A program made the position numbers and the translations under genes. Shown here in pieces: positions 44,646 through 53,667 of a stretch of DNA of 64,000 bases. A model generated the notes under the pieces. It saw nothing but the letters and a program-made list of their open reading frames with translations, searched no databases and was not told where the DNA came from. How positions within the stretch are numbered: the stretch's first letter is position 1; each line of letters begins with the position of its first letter. The stretch comes from Halobacteriovorax vibrionivorans (lineage in GTDB: Bacteria > Bdellovibrionota > Bacteriovoracia > Bacteriovoracales > Bacteriovoracaceae): positions 620,001-684,000 of the forward strand of contig NZ_QDKL01000002.1 in assembly GCF_003346865.1 (NCBI RefSeq), read 5' to 3'.

Positions 44646-47252
44646 TTAACTTTGCATCTCTCTTAAAACCATTTGTAGGATTCCACCGTGTTCGTAGTAG
44701 TCTACTTCTGCTGCAGCATCAATTCTTAAAGTAACAGCAAACTCAACAACACTTCCATCTTCGCGTATCATCTCAACATTTAAGTCTTGTCCTGGCTTTA
44801 CACCACCGTCGACACCGATGATATTAAAAGTTTCAAGACCTGTTATTTTATGGGACTCAATACTCTCTCCTTCTTTAAATTGAAGAGGAAGAACACCCAT
44901 ACAAACAAGGTTACTACGATGGATACGTTCATAACTCTCAGCTAAAACGGCCTTGATCCCTAGCAGATTAGTTCCTTTGGCCGCCCAGTCTCTTGAACTT
45001 CCAGAACCATATGCACTGCCGGCCACAACGATAAGAGGTACGTTTTCATTTTGATATTTAAGTGAAGCATCATAAATACTCATTTGCTTGCGACTAGGAA
45101 GATGAGTTGTCCAAGGCCCTTCTGTTCCAGGGGCCATTTGATTTTTAAGCCTAATATTTCCAAAAGTTCCGCGAACCATGACTTCATGATTTCCTCGACG
45201 AGAACCAAAACTATTAAAGTCCTTCTGCTTTACACCTTGTTCAATTAGGTATTGTCCTGCAGGTGAATCTTTTCCAATTGAGCCAGCTGGCGAAATATGA
45301 TCCGTTGTAATCGAGTCTCCTAAAAGACACATGATCTTTGCTCCTTCAATATCTCTAAGAGGGGCAGGATCTTTTGGAAGGTCGACAAAGAAGCTAGGTT
45401 CACGCACATAAGTAGAATCTTTATCCCATTCAAAGAGATCACCTTTTGGAGAGGCCATACTCTTCCACTTATCATCCCCTGCAAAGATTCTGCCGTATTC
45501 ATACTCATATTGCTCAGTTGATACAGAAGAAGAGATTAATTCATGTACTTCTTCAGGTGTTGGCCAAATATCTTTAAGAAAAATATCTTTTCCATTCTCA
45601 TCTTGTCCAATTGCTTCTTTAGAAAGATCGCATAAGAAAGTACCAGATAAAGCGTATGCCACACAAAGAGGTGGAGAAGCTAAGTAGCTGGCCTTAATTT
45701 GACTATGGACTCGCCCTTCAAAATTTCGATTCCCTGATAAAACAGAAACAACGGCCAAATTATTCTCATTAATATCTTTAGATACCTCTTCTGGAAGAGG
45801 ACCTGAGTTTCCAATACATGTCGTACAACCATAACCAACAAGATTAAAACCAAGTTGCTCTAAATATGGGAGAAGGCCTGACTTCTTCAAATAATTTGTC
45901 ACAACTCGAGAACCTGGTGCAAGAGAAGTCTTAACCCAAGGCTTTGTCTTTAATCCTGCTTCAACTGCCTTTTTTGCGACAAGGCCTGCGGCCAACATGA
46001 CAGACGGGTTAGAAGTATTTGTACAACTAGTGATTGCCGCAATTGCAACATCACCGTGCTTAATTGTCTTGCCTTCGTTTTTGTTAACTTTGAAATTATC
46101 ATCAAATGATTTTCTAGCATCAGAAAGATTCACTCGCTGTTGAGGAAGCTTAGGGCCAGCAAGACTTGGAACAACTTTACTTAAATCGAGATCAAGGATT
46201 TCACTAAATTTTGGCTCCACATCACCATCTTCTCTAAATAGTCCCTGCTCTTTTGTGTATTTTTCAACAAGCTCAACCTTCTCTCCACGCCCAGTCATTC
46301 TAAGATATTCAAGTGTGACTTGATCCACTGGAAAAAGCGTTGCTGTAGCACCAAACTCTGGCGACATATTAGAAAGTGTAGCGCGATCGGCAATACTTAA
46401 ACTAGATAGCCCATCACCAAAGAATTCAACAAACTTACCAACAACACCATGAGCTCTTAGTTTTTCAGTAAGAGTTAGAACAAGGTCTGTTGCTGTTGCT
46501 CCTGTTGGTAAGCTACCGATTGTTCTAACACCAATAACAATTGGCTTTGGTAAGAACATTGGCTGACCAAGCATTGCTGCTTCAGCTTCGATTCCACCAA
46601 CACCCCAACCAAGAACACCAAGTCCATTAATCATTGGCGTGTGAGAGTCTGTACCAACAAGAGTGTCTGGTAGTGCCCATCCATTTTTCTTTTGAACAAC
46701 ATGACCAAGGTGCTCAAGGTTAACTTGGTGACAAATCCCCATTCCTGGAGGCACAACTCGAAAATCTTTGAAGGCCTGCTGGGCCCAATTTAAAAGGGCA
46801 TAGCGTTCTGCATTTCTTTCATATTCTAATTCTAAGTTTTTTTCATATGAATCAGCATGGCCAAAGTTATCAACTTGTACTGAGTGATCAATTACAAGAT
46901 CAACTCCAACATATGGATTCACGGCCTTTGGATCTCCTCCATTTCTAGCCATTGCACTTCTCATTGCAGCAAGGTCAACGACAGCTGGTACACCAGTGAA
47001 GTCTTGCATTAAAACTCTTGCAGGCATAAATGCTAACGAAGAATCCTTATCATTTGGCCATGTAGCAAGGGCCTCAACATCAGAGTCCTTAACATCTTTC
47101 CCATCAACTCTTCTTGCAATATTTTCTAAAAGAATTTTTACCGTATGCGGTAGTTTATTTAAATCAACATTGTGCTTCTCACATAGATCCTTAAGGCTAA
47201 TATACTTAAGTTCTTCATCTGCAACTTTAAGTAACTTTGTTACTTCATTCAT
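44646..47252 (-). CDS. acnA: Aconitate hydratase A
   Basis: 868-residue TCA cycle enzyme interconverting citrate and isocitrate. The three 4Fe-4S ligands are in TSCTNTSNPS (about residue 420) and GCTTCIGNSGP. LGTDSHTPMINGLGVLGWGVGG and the C-terminal SRDWAAKGTNLLG are conserved. GGAGTG precedes the ATG. It is close to the AcnA/IRP branch. The 4Fe-4S cluster is oxygen-sensitive, which fits with the peroxide-defence genes nearby only loosely. It is separated from tonB by 86 nt and is probably an independent unit. Confidence 0.96.
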   Translation of the reverse strand: MNEVTKLLKVADEELKYISLKDLCEKHNVDLNKLPHTVKILLENIARRVDGKDVKDSDVEALATWPNDKDSSLAFMPARVLMQDFTGVPAVVDLAAMRSAMARNGGDPKAVNPYVGVDLVIDHSVQVDNFGHADSYEKNLELEYERNAERYALLNWAQQAFKDFRVVPPGMGICHQVNLEHLGHVVQKKNGWALPDTLVGTDSHTPMINGLGVLGWGVGGIEAEAAMLGQPMFLPKPIVIGVRTIGSLPTGATATDLVLTLTEKLRAHGVVGKFVEFFGDGLSSLSIADRATLSNMSPEFGATATLFPVDQVTLEYLRMTGRGEKVELVEKYTKEQGLFREDGDVEPKFSEILDLDLSKVVPSLAGPKLPQQRVNLSDARKSFDDNFKVNKNEGKTIKHGDVAIAAITSCTNTSNPSVMLAAGLVAKKAVEAGLKTKPWVKTSLAPGSRVVTNYLKKSGLLPYLEQLGFNLVGYGCTTCIGNSGPLPEEVSKDINENNLAVVSVLSGNRNFEGRVHSQIKASYLASPPLCVAYALSGTFLCDLSKEAIGQDENGKDIFLKDIWPTPEEVHELISSSVSTEQYEYEYGRIFAGDDKWKSMASPKGDLFEWDKDSTYVREPSFFVDLPKDPAPLRDIEGAKIMCLLGDSITTDHISPAGSIGKDSPAGQYLIEQGVKQKDFNSFGSRRGNHEVMVRGTFGNIRLKNQMAPGTEGPWTTHLPSRKQMSIYDASLKYQNENVPLIVVAGSAYGSGSSRDWAAKGTNLLGIKAVLAESYERIHRSNLVCMGVLPLQFKEGESIESHKITGLETFNIIGVDGGVKPGQDLNVEMIREDGSVVEFAVTLRIDAAAEVDYYEHGGILQMVLREMQS

Positions 47253-47363
47253 AAATCACTCCTAATCGTTTAGGTTAATAATTATTTTTCTAATTTCACA
47301 TTCTCTTTCTTTTCGAATTATTTTAACATAGATAAAGATAATTTTTTTCTTAAGGAGACAAAT

Positions 47364-47567
47364 ATGAGCGATGAATTAGCACCACATAACGTAACTGTTG
47401 AGGAATTTAAGGGAAATAAGATTTTAAAGATCTACAAAGTTGATGAAGAAGGTAATGAACTTGAGAAATATGGTACTGTTGTTAGTTTTGGCCTAACAAA
47501 AGCTAAGTATATTCTTGAGAATATTGATCATATAAAGAAGTTTGTTGAAACCTATTCAAAAGATTAA
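47364..47567 (+). CDS. Small acidic conserved-looking protein, hypothetical
   Basis: 67-residue cytoplasmic protein (MSDELAPHNVTVEEF...). A strong AAGGAG ribosome site lies 6 nt before the ATG, and codon use matches its neighbours. No signal peptide, membrane segment or motif. It is divergent from acnA, with a 111-bp shared intergenic region. It overlaps the convergent cupredoxin gene stop by 4 nt. Role unknown. Confidence 0.6.
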   Translation: MSDELAPHNVTVEEFKGNKILKIYKVDEEGNELEKYGTVVSFGLTKAKYILENIDHIKKFVETYSKD

Positions 47568-48001
47568 TTTTTCACTTGATTTAAGTTTTTAATCAATCGT
47601 TCTTTTCTCATGGCCACTTTCGTCTGATAAGTTTTAATAAAGTTTTTTGCTTGCTCGAAATTAGTGGCCTTCCCCACTTGAATAATTCCGGCCATCCCCA
47701 TGACAAAATGAAATTTACAATTATAGATATGGATACCTTCTTTTTCAAACTTTACAGTAATTGACTTCCCTTTTTCAGCTTGCCACTTTCTTTCACCATC
47801 TGGAGAGAAAATAGATTGAGGCTGGTGAGCAAAACTCTCCATTGGCTTAAAAGTTACAGTATCGCCTTTGTTAATTTGTAAATAACTGGGTTCGAAGAAC
47901 ATTGTCTCCCTCCCCTTCACCTCGTATGCTTTAACGAGATAATTCTTCGAGTAAGTATTTAATTGGAAAAGTAATACTATTGTAAGAATGGATATTTTCA
48001 T
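47564..48001 (-). CDS. Exported cupredoxin (pseudoazurin/plastocyanin-like)
   Basis: 145-residue periplasmic copper protein. The type-1 copper ligands can be placed: His59 (FAHQPQ), Cys95 and His98 (YNCKFH), and Met103 (VMGMAG), with the Cys-x2-His and His-x4-Met spacing of pseudoazurins. The signal peptide is MKISILTIVLLFQLNTYS. It could act as an electron carrier. There is no Shine-Dalgarno: a 24-nt hairpin (48013-48036) ends 12 nt before the start. It is next to katG, which may use such a carrier, but that is inference. Confidence 0.83.
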   Translation of the reverse strand: MKISILTIVLLFQLNTYSKNYLVKAYEVKGRETMFFEPSYLQINKGDTVTFKPMESFAHQPQSIFSPDGERKWQAEKGKSITVKFEKEGIHIYNCKFHFVMGMAGIIQVGKATNFEQAKNFIKTYQTKVAMRKERLIKNLNQVKN

Positions 48002-48012
48002 AAGAAGAGAAA

Positions 48013-48044
48013 CCTGACCGAAAATATTCGGTCAGGATTTTTTT
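48013..48044. terminator. Hairpin between katG and cupredoxin
   Basis: Perfect 10-bp stem CCTGACCGAA / TTCGGTCAGG with loop AATA. On the plus strand it is followed by A and seven T. On the minus strand, the direction of katG, the tail is TTTCTCTT, so termination may be partial. It probably serves katG. Confidence 0.7.
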
Positions 48045-48046
48045 AG

Positions 48047-50257
48047 TTATTTATATTTTAGATCGAAACGGTCTGCTTGCATGACTTTTGTCCAAGCCTT
48101 TACGAAGTCTTTTACAAACTTTCGTTTACCATCGTTAGAAGCATAAACTTCTGCAACAGCTCTTAGCTCTGCATGAGAACCAAAGACTAAGTCAACAGGA
48201 GTTGCTGTGTATTTAAGTTCGTTTGTCTTACGATCACGACCTTCATAAATTCCAGGCATACTCGACTTAACCCACTTATTATCCATTGTTAGAAGATTTA
48301 CAAAGAAATCATTTGATAATCTTCCTGGACGTTTCGTGAAAACTCCATGCTTTGAACCGTCAGCATTTGCATCGAGAACTCTCATCCCGCCGACTAGAAC
48401 TGTCATCTCAGGAACAGTTAGACCAAGCATATTTGCTTTATCGATTAGCATATAGATTGGAGTTCTTCCTGACTCTTCAGTGTAGTAGTTACGGAAAGCA
48501 TCTGCTTTTGGCTCAAGGAATTTAAAAGATGTAATATCAGTCTGTTCTTGAGTCGCATCCCCTCTTCCTGACTTGAAAGGAACTTTGACTTTTACACCAG
48601 CATCACGAGCTGCTTTTTCAATAGCTGCTGCACCACCAAGCACAATAGTGTCTGCCAGAGAAGCTCCATATCTTTTACTAATCTTTTCAAGCTTAGGAAG
48701 TGCTTTTTCAAGAAGTTTAGGATTATTTACTTCCCAACTTTTTTGAGGAGCAAGAGCAATTCGTGCACCATTTGCACCACCTCGCATATCTGTAGAGCGG
48801 AAAGTTGAAGCTGAGGCCCAAGCAACTTTTACAAGCTCAGATACACTTAATCCCGACTTTAGTGCAGCTTTCTTTATACTATTAGCTGTTGCACTTGAGA
48901 TCTTCTTTCCTTTTGGAGTTGGATCTTGCCACTGAAATGACATCTTAGGAACTTCCTTACCAATATAGCGAGCCTTTGGCCCCATATCACGGTGAGTAAG
49001 TTTGAACCAAGCCTTTGCAAATGCAAACTCAAACTTCTTTGGATCATCTAAGAAGGCCTTTGAAATTTTTGCATAAGCTGGATCTTTCTTAAGTGCGATA
49101 TCTGTAGTGAACATAATTGGAGCATGACGCTTACCTTTAATATGAGCATCAGGAACCATCTCCGCTGCGCCCTCATCTGTTGGAATCCACTGATGAGCAC
49201 CTGCTGGTGATTTCGTCAGCTTCCACTCAAATGCCCATAAATTATCGAGATAACCTGTTGTCCACTGAGTTGGAGTTGCATTCCATGCACCTTCAAGACC
49301 CGAAGTAATTGTATCTTCAGAGTGTCCTTTTCCACATTTATTCTTCCAACCAATACCTTGGTTTTCAATTGGTGCTCCTGCTGGGTCTGGCCCTAAACAG
49401 TCTTGTGGTTTATGGGCACCGTGTGCCTTACCAAAAGTGTGTCCACCGGCGATAAGAGCAACTGTTTCTTCATCATCCATTCCCATTCTTCCAAATGTTT
49501 CACGGATATCCTTTGCCGCAAGTAGTGGATCAGGCTTACCATTTGGTCCTTCAGGGTTTACATAGATTAGACCCATTTGAACTGCTGCAAGTGGTTTTTC
49601 TAACTTGCGATCACCTTTATATCTCTTGTCTCCAGCAAGCCATTGAGTCTCTGGTCCCCAGTAAACAAGGTCAGCTTCCCAATCATCAGTACGTCCACCG
49701 GCGAATCCAATTGTTTTGAATCCCATATCTTCAAGTGAAACGTTACCTGCTAGAACCATTAAATCGGCCCATGAGATTTTATTTCCATATTTCTTTTTAA
49801 TTGGCCAAAGCAGTCTTCTTGCCTTGTCTAGAGATACGTTATCTGGCCAGCTATTAAGTGGTTCAAAACGTTGTTGACCACCGCCGCCACCTCCGCGGCC
49901 ATCGTGACTTCTGTATGTACCAACACTGTGCCATGCCATACGAATAAAGAAAGGCCCATAGTGACCGTAATCAGCTGGCCACCAATCTTGTGATGTCGTT
50001 AGTGTTTTTCTGATGTCTTTTTTTACTGCAGAAAGATCTAATTTCTTAAACTCTTTTGCATAGTTGAAGTTACTTCCTAAAGGACTAGACTCTGGTGAGT
50101 GTTGTCTCAGTGGAGAGAGATCGATTCGGTTTGGCCACCAAAATGAATTTGGTTTTGCTTCACCTTTTGCAAATTGCTGTTGCATCCCGTCCCCTGAGTT
50201 TGATGCACAACTCAGAAGTGCGAAAGTGGCAATCAGCAAAGGAAGTTTTCTTTTCAT
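48047..50257 (-). CDS. katG: Exported catalase-peroxidase with predicted lipobox
   Basis: 736-residue bifunctional heme enzyme that breaks down H2O2. The distal pocket RMAWHS has Arg106, Trp109 and His110; GLIYVNPEG has the adduct Tyr; [20 protein letters not shown] has the adduct Met and the distal-region GGH. Both KatG halves are present. Unlike most KatG, the protein begins with a signal sequence and a possible lipobox ([11 protein letters not shown], Cys17), so it should sit in the periplasm, probably as an outer-membrane lipoprotein. GGAG supports the start. The nearest upstream gene on the same strand is a peroxiredoxin. Confidence 0.93.
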   Translation of the reverse strand: MKRKLPLLIATFALLSCASNSGDGMQQQFAKGEAKPNSFWWPNRIDLSPLRQHSPESSPLGSNFNYAKEFKKLDLSAVKKDIRKTLTTSQDWWPADYGHYGPFFIRMAWHSVGTYRSHDGRGGGGGGQQRFEPLNSWPDNVSLDKARRLLWPIKKKYGNKISWADLMVLAGNVSLEDMGFKTIGFAGGRTDDWEADLVYWGPETQWLAGDKRYKGDRKLEKPLAAVQMGLIYVNPEGPNGKPDPLLAAKDIRETFGRMGMDDEETVALIAGGHTFGKAHGAHKPQDCLGPDPAGAPIENQGIGWKNKCGKGHSEDTITSGLEGAWNATPTQWTTGYLDNLWAFEWKLTKSPAGAHQWIPTDEGAAEMVPDAHIKGKRHAPIMFTTDIALKKDPAYAKISKAFLDDPKKFEFAFAKAWFKLTHRDMGPKARYIGKEVPKMSFQWQDPTPKGKKISSATANSIKKAALKSGLSVSELVKVAWASASTFRSTDMRGGANGARIALAPQKSWEVNNPKLLEKALPKLEKISKRYGASLADTIVLGGAAAIEKAARDAGVKVKVPFKSGRGDATQEQTDITSFKFLEPKADAFRNYYTEESGRTPIYMLIDKANMLGLTVPEMTVLVGGMRVLDANADGSKHGVFTKRPGRLSNDFFVNLLTMDNKWVKSSMPGIYEGRDRKTNELKYTATPVDLVFGSHAELRAVAEVYASNDGKRKFVKDFVKAWTKVMQADRFDLKYK

Positions 50258-50410
50258 GCTTAAAGCTCCTTTGAAAAATAAAAAACCATAATTTCGTTGA
50301 AACTATTATTGCGAATGAGTCTTTTTAAATACATTCTATTTTGTCTATTTAATGATAGATTTTAACTATAAGAAAAGTTAAGTTATTCAATAGATATAAA
50401 GATCTTTAAT

Positions 50411-50450
50411 AAATACAGTAACTTAGAACTAGTTCTAAATTACTGTATTT
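50411..50450. repeat. 40-bp near-perfect palindrome between peroxiredoxin and katG
   Basis: Positions 50411-50450 pair in 19 of 20 positions around a centre between 50430 and 50431. The only mismatch is C50422/A50439. The core TTAGAACTAGTTCTAA is fully palindromic, flanked by TACAGTAA / TTACTGTA. It lies 15 nt after the peroxiredoxin stop and 154 nt before katG. It could be a terminator with an AT-rich tail, an operator or a cruciform site. Confidence 0.75.
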
Positions 50451-50464
50451 GATTTATTGAGGAT

Positions 50465-50989
50465 TTATTTTCCGCTTTGGCTTTGTAATTTTGCAAGGTT
50501 TTTACTCACCTTGTCAGCATCTAGCATCGGATCGACATCGCGATCAAGTGCCACAATTTTTAAATTAGGATCAATAATAAAGGTCCATCTTTTTGACATA
50601 TTAAAGACGGCCATCTTTGCACCAAACTTCTTCGTTACTTCCCCACTTTCATCAGAAAGTAAATCAAAAGTAAGGGCATGCTCTTCATGAAACTCTGCTT
50701 GATCCTTTACCGAATCAACGCTTATACCGTAGACTTCGGCTCCTAGCTTTCGAATAGATTTAATACTATCGCGAAAGGCACAAGCCTGTTTAGTACATCC
50801 AGGTGTTCCAGCTTTTGGATAAAAGTAAAGAACTGTCCACTTGCCTTTACGTGAGGCCATAGTAAAGTCTTTCCCTTTATGATTTTTAACTGTGAAGTCA
50901 GGAACTTTTTGACCTAGCTCAACATCCTTGGCCTGAGCGCTAAAGAACATAATTAAGGTTAGTAAAGGTATCTGAATAAATCTTTTCAT
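50465..50989 (-). CDS. Exported peroxiredoxin (Bcp/PrxQ type)
   Basis: 174-residue thiol peroxidase. The active site TPGCTKQACAFRD has peroxidatic Cys65 and resolving Cys70, the C-x4-C of atypical 2-Cys Bcp/PrxQ. The preceding YFYPKAG is conserved. A signal peptide (MKRFIQIPLLTLIMFFSAQA) places it in the periplasm, unusual for Bcp. It needs a reductant such as a periplasmic thioredoxin-like protein. It is followed on the same strand by the palindrome and katG. Confidence 0.9.
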   Translation of the reverse strand: MKRFIQIPLLTLIMFFSAQAKDVELGQKVPDFTVKNHKGKDFTMASRKGKWTVLYFYPKAGTPGCTKQACAFRDSIKSIRKLGAEVYGISVDSVKDQAEFHEEHALTFDLLSDESGEVTKKFGAKMAVFNMSKRWTFIIDPNLKIVALDRDVDPMLDADKVSKNLAKLQSQSGK

Positions 50990-51144
50990 TATAACTCCAG
51001 TGTATAAATAATAATTAAACTTTAACCTATAAAACTATATACGCAAAAATAATACAATTGGATCATATTTAAATTATTTCTAATATTCCTCTTCCTTCTT
51101 CACTCAAACTTGGCAAAACATAAGTTCTTCTTAAGATTTAAGAA

Positions 51145-51153
51145 TGCTATAAT
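51145..51153 (+). promoter_or_regulatory. Extended -10 promoter, leaderless ogt
   Basis: TGC-TATAAT at 51145-51153 is a perfect extended -10. The predicted start is at about 51160, right at the ATG at 51161. There is no Shine-Dalgarno in the 15 nt before the ATG. Confidence 0.55.
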
Positions 51154-51160
51154 CTTCTCT

Positions 51161-51655
51161 ATGATAGGAAGCTTCACTGAAAGACAAATAGAATATCACT
51201 CGAAATTTGGAACAATCTATATTTGTGCTAATCCAAATGGAATTTCCTATATGGGCTGGGAAGACCAAGAACTCGACCCTCCACATCTAGATGATGATCA
51301 GCGAATTATCAAATATCTCCACGATGCAGAAGGCGAAATTGAAGAGTATCTTGCAGGTAGCCGCAAGAAATTCACGCTGCCAATAACTCTAACAAGAGGA
51401 ACTTCTTTTCAAAAGAAAGTCTGGTCCGAGCTTCTAAATATTCCCTATGGTAAGACTACGACCTATTCAGATATTGCCCAAAAAGTCGGCTCACCTGATG
51501 CCGTCCAAGCTGTAGGAAGTGCTAACGGAAAAAATCCGCTATGCATCCTGATTCCTTGTCACCGCGTCATAAATAAGTCCGGTGAACTTTCAGGCTATGC
51601 TGGAGGAGCTCAAGTGAAAGAGGCCCTCCTCAATCTCGAGGGAGCTTTTGTATAG
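51161..51655 (+). CDS. ogt: Methylated-DNA-protein-cysteine methyltransferase (Ogt)
   Basis: Suicide repair enzyme that removes O6-alkyl groups from guanine. The 164-residue protein has IPCHRVI with acceptor Cys133, the preceding VGSANGKNPLCILIPCHRV order and the helix-turn-helix TTTYSDIAQKVGSP. I chose the ATG at 51161; the TTG at 51110 adds a basic extension and lacks a ribosome site. The mRNA may be leaderless from an extended -10. It is followed by metG on the same strand. Confidence 0.93.
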   Translation: MIGSFTERQIEYHSKFGTIYICANPNGISYMGWEDQELDPPHLDDDQRIIKYLHDAEGEIEEYLAGSRKKFTLPITLTRGTSFQKKVWSELLNIPYGKTTTYSDIAQKVGSPDAVQAVGSANGKNPLCILIPCHRVINKSGELSGYAGGAQVKEALLNLEGAFV

Positions 51656-51689
51656 ACGATGCTAGGCTCCAAATGTTAAATTATTTGTC

Positions 51690-53630
51690 ATGACAAATGA
51701 CAAGAATCAAAAGAAAAACATGCGTCCAAAACAGGACATTCCGACAATTTTATCTCGCGTTGAAAGACCTAAGAAGGCAGTCGTAACTGCAGGTATGCCA
51801 TACGCAAACGGGCCAGTTCATATTGGTCACTTAGCAGGTGCACACGTTCCAGCTGATATTTATGCAAGGTGGACAAAACTTCTTATCGGTCAAGACAATG
51901 TTCTCTTTGTTTGCGGTACTGATGATCATGGATCAACAAGTGAAGTAGCAGCAAAGAAGCTAGGAAAAACAACACAAGAATTTATTGGTGAAGTTCATGC
52001 TAAGCAGTCCAAAACAATGGAGCGCTATTCTATTGGACTTGATACATATACAGGAACATCTCGTGAAGAAAATTACGAGGCCCATAAAGAACTATGCCAA
52101 GACTTTTTAAGAAAGATGCATGGTAATGGGATGCTTGATAAGAAGACAAGTGAGCAATGGTTTGATCCTGAATTAAATATGTTCCTTCCTGATCGCTATG
52201 TTCAAGGTGAATGTCCAAATAGTGAATGTTCAAATACAAAAGCATATAGTGACGAATGTGATGTTTGTGGGAAAAATTATGATCCACATGAATTAAAGAA
52301 CCCTGTTTCAACAGTAAGTGATGCAACTCCTGTTCTTAAAGAAACTGATCACTGGTATTTAAATATGTGGAAAGTGACTGACCAACTTATAGAATGGTTA
52401 GATACAAAGCAAAAGACATGGAGAAAACCAGTTCTTCAAGAAGTATTTGGAACAGTTTATCCAAGTGTGATCTTTTCTAATAAATCAGAAGCAGATTACA
52501 AAGAAATTAAGGGAGATCTTCCAAAGCACAAGAGCCGTTACGCTCCAGGAAAGAAAGTTGTTGTTCAATTTGAAAACCTAGCTGACCTTGAAACAGGTAA
52601 GAAACAATTAACTGATAAAGGTATTGAGTGTGAACTTAATGATGCTTGGGCACATAGAGCGATTACTCGTGATGTTTCATGGGGAATCCCTGTTCCAACT
52701 GACCTTGATGAAGGGATGGAAGGAAAAACTCTCTACGTTTGGCCAGAGTCTTTAATTGCACCGATTTCTTTTACAAAAGTAGCTCTTAAGAAAAAAGGAC
52801 TCGATCCGCAAACTTATAAGGATTTTTGGACAGACCCTGATGCCAATATTTATCAATTCCTTGGAACTGATAATGTTTTCTTCTACGTTCTCATGCAAGG
52901 TGCGATGTGGTTTGGTGCTCAAGAAGACCCAATGAGACAAGCGATTAAAGGGGAATTCCAACAAACAGATATCTTCTCTAATTTTCACCTACAAATTAAT
53001 GGTGAAAAAATGAGTAAGTCGAAAGGAAACTTCTATACTGGTGATCAATTAATTGATGAGATGGGATACTCGGCAGACCAAGTTCGCTACTTCCTTTCAA
53101 CTCTAAGTCTTTCAGAGAAAGCTTCTAACTTTGATTTTGAAGTTTTCAATGCCAAGAATGCATTCCTTGCAGGTCCAATGAATGCCTCTTTTGAAAAACC
53201 AATCTCAGCTTGTCACAAGCAATTTGGTGGCGTGGTTCCTAAGGGAGAGCTTATTGGTAAGACAGAAAAAGAGACTCTTAAGATCGTTCAACAATATACG
53301 AAGTTTATGGCAAAGGGAGAATATCCAAAGGCCCTTGGTGCACTAGAGAATTATGCTCGTATTATTAACGGATTATTTAATCAGTATAAACCTCACGATG
53401 ATCGCTTTGATGAGAAAGAGCGTACTGATGCTCTTTATTCAAGCTTTTATATCCTAAGAAATATTCTTATTATGCTCTCACCATTTGCCCCTGAGACAAT
53501 GGAGAAATTAAGAAAGTCCCTAAACCTTCCTGAAAGTGTTTATTCGATTGATGAGCTTAAAAATGCGTTCCCTGAAAATCATAAAATTGGGGAACAAGAC
53601 GTATACTTTCCAGCAGTTGAAACTGAGTAA
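51690..53630 (+). CDS. metG: Methionyl-tRNA synthetase
   Basis: 646-residue class Ia synthetase. HIGH is at 44-47 (VHIGHLAG), the zinc-binding cysteines are 175, 180, 190 and 193, and KMSKS is at 440-444. An insert of about 70 residues (roughly 253-320) between the LQEVFGTVYPSVI and ITRDVSWGIPVP segments is not in E. coli MetRS. A C-terminal tRNA-binding appendage is absent. There is no ribosome site before the ATG and a weak -10 (TAAATT at 51677-51682) lies 7 nt upstream, so the mRNA may be leaderless. ogt precedes it by 34 nt. Confidence 0.96.
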   Translation: MTNDKNQKKNMRPKQDIPTILSRVERPKKAVVTAGMPYANGPVHIGHLAGAHVPADIYARWTKLLIGQDNVLFVCGTDDHGSTSEVAAKKLGKTTQEFIGEVHAKQSKTMERYSIGLDTYTGTSREENYEAHKELCQDFLRKMHGNGMLDKKTSEQWFDPELNMFLPDRYVQGECPNSECSNTKAYSDECDVCGKNYDPHELKNPVSTVSDATPVLKETDHWYLNMWKVTDQLIEWLDTKQKTWRKPVLQEVFGTVYPSVIFSNKSEADYKEIKGDLPKHKSRYAPGKKVVVQFENLADLETGKKQLTDKGIECELNDAWAHRAITRDVSWGIPVPTDLDEGMEGKTLYVWPESLIAPISFTKVALKKKGLDPQTYKDFWTDPDANIYQFLGTDNVFFYVLMQGAMWFGAQEDPMRQAIKGEFQQTDIFSNFHLQINGEKMSKSKGNFYTGDQLIDEMGYSADQVRYFLSTLSLSEKASNFDFEVFNAKNAFLAGPMNASFEKPISACHKQFGGVVPKGELIGKTEKETLKIVQQYTKFMAKGEYPKALGALENYARIINGLFNQYKPHDDRFDEKERTDALYSSFYILRNILIMLSPFAPETMEKLRKSLNLPESVYSIDELKNAFPENHKIGEQDVYFPAVETE

Positions 53631-53640
53631 AGATAAAAGA

Positions 53641-53667
53641 AAAGGCCTCAAACGAGGCCTTTTTTTA
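53641..53667. terminator. Bidirectional terminator after metG
   Basis: Stem AAAGGCCTC / GAGGCCTTT with loop AAAC, followed by T. The A-rich 5' side serves the convergent gene that ends at 53665. Confidence 0.92.
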
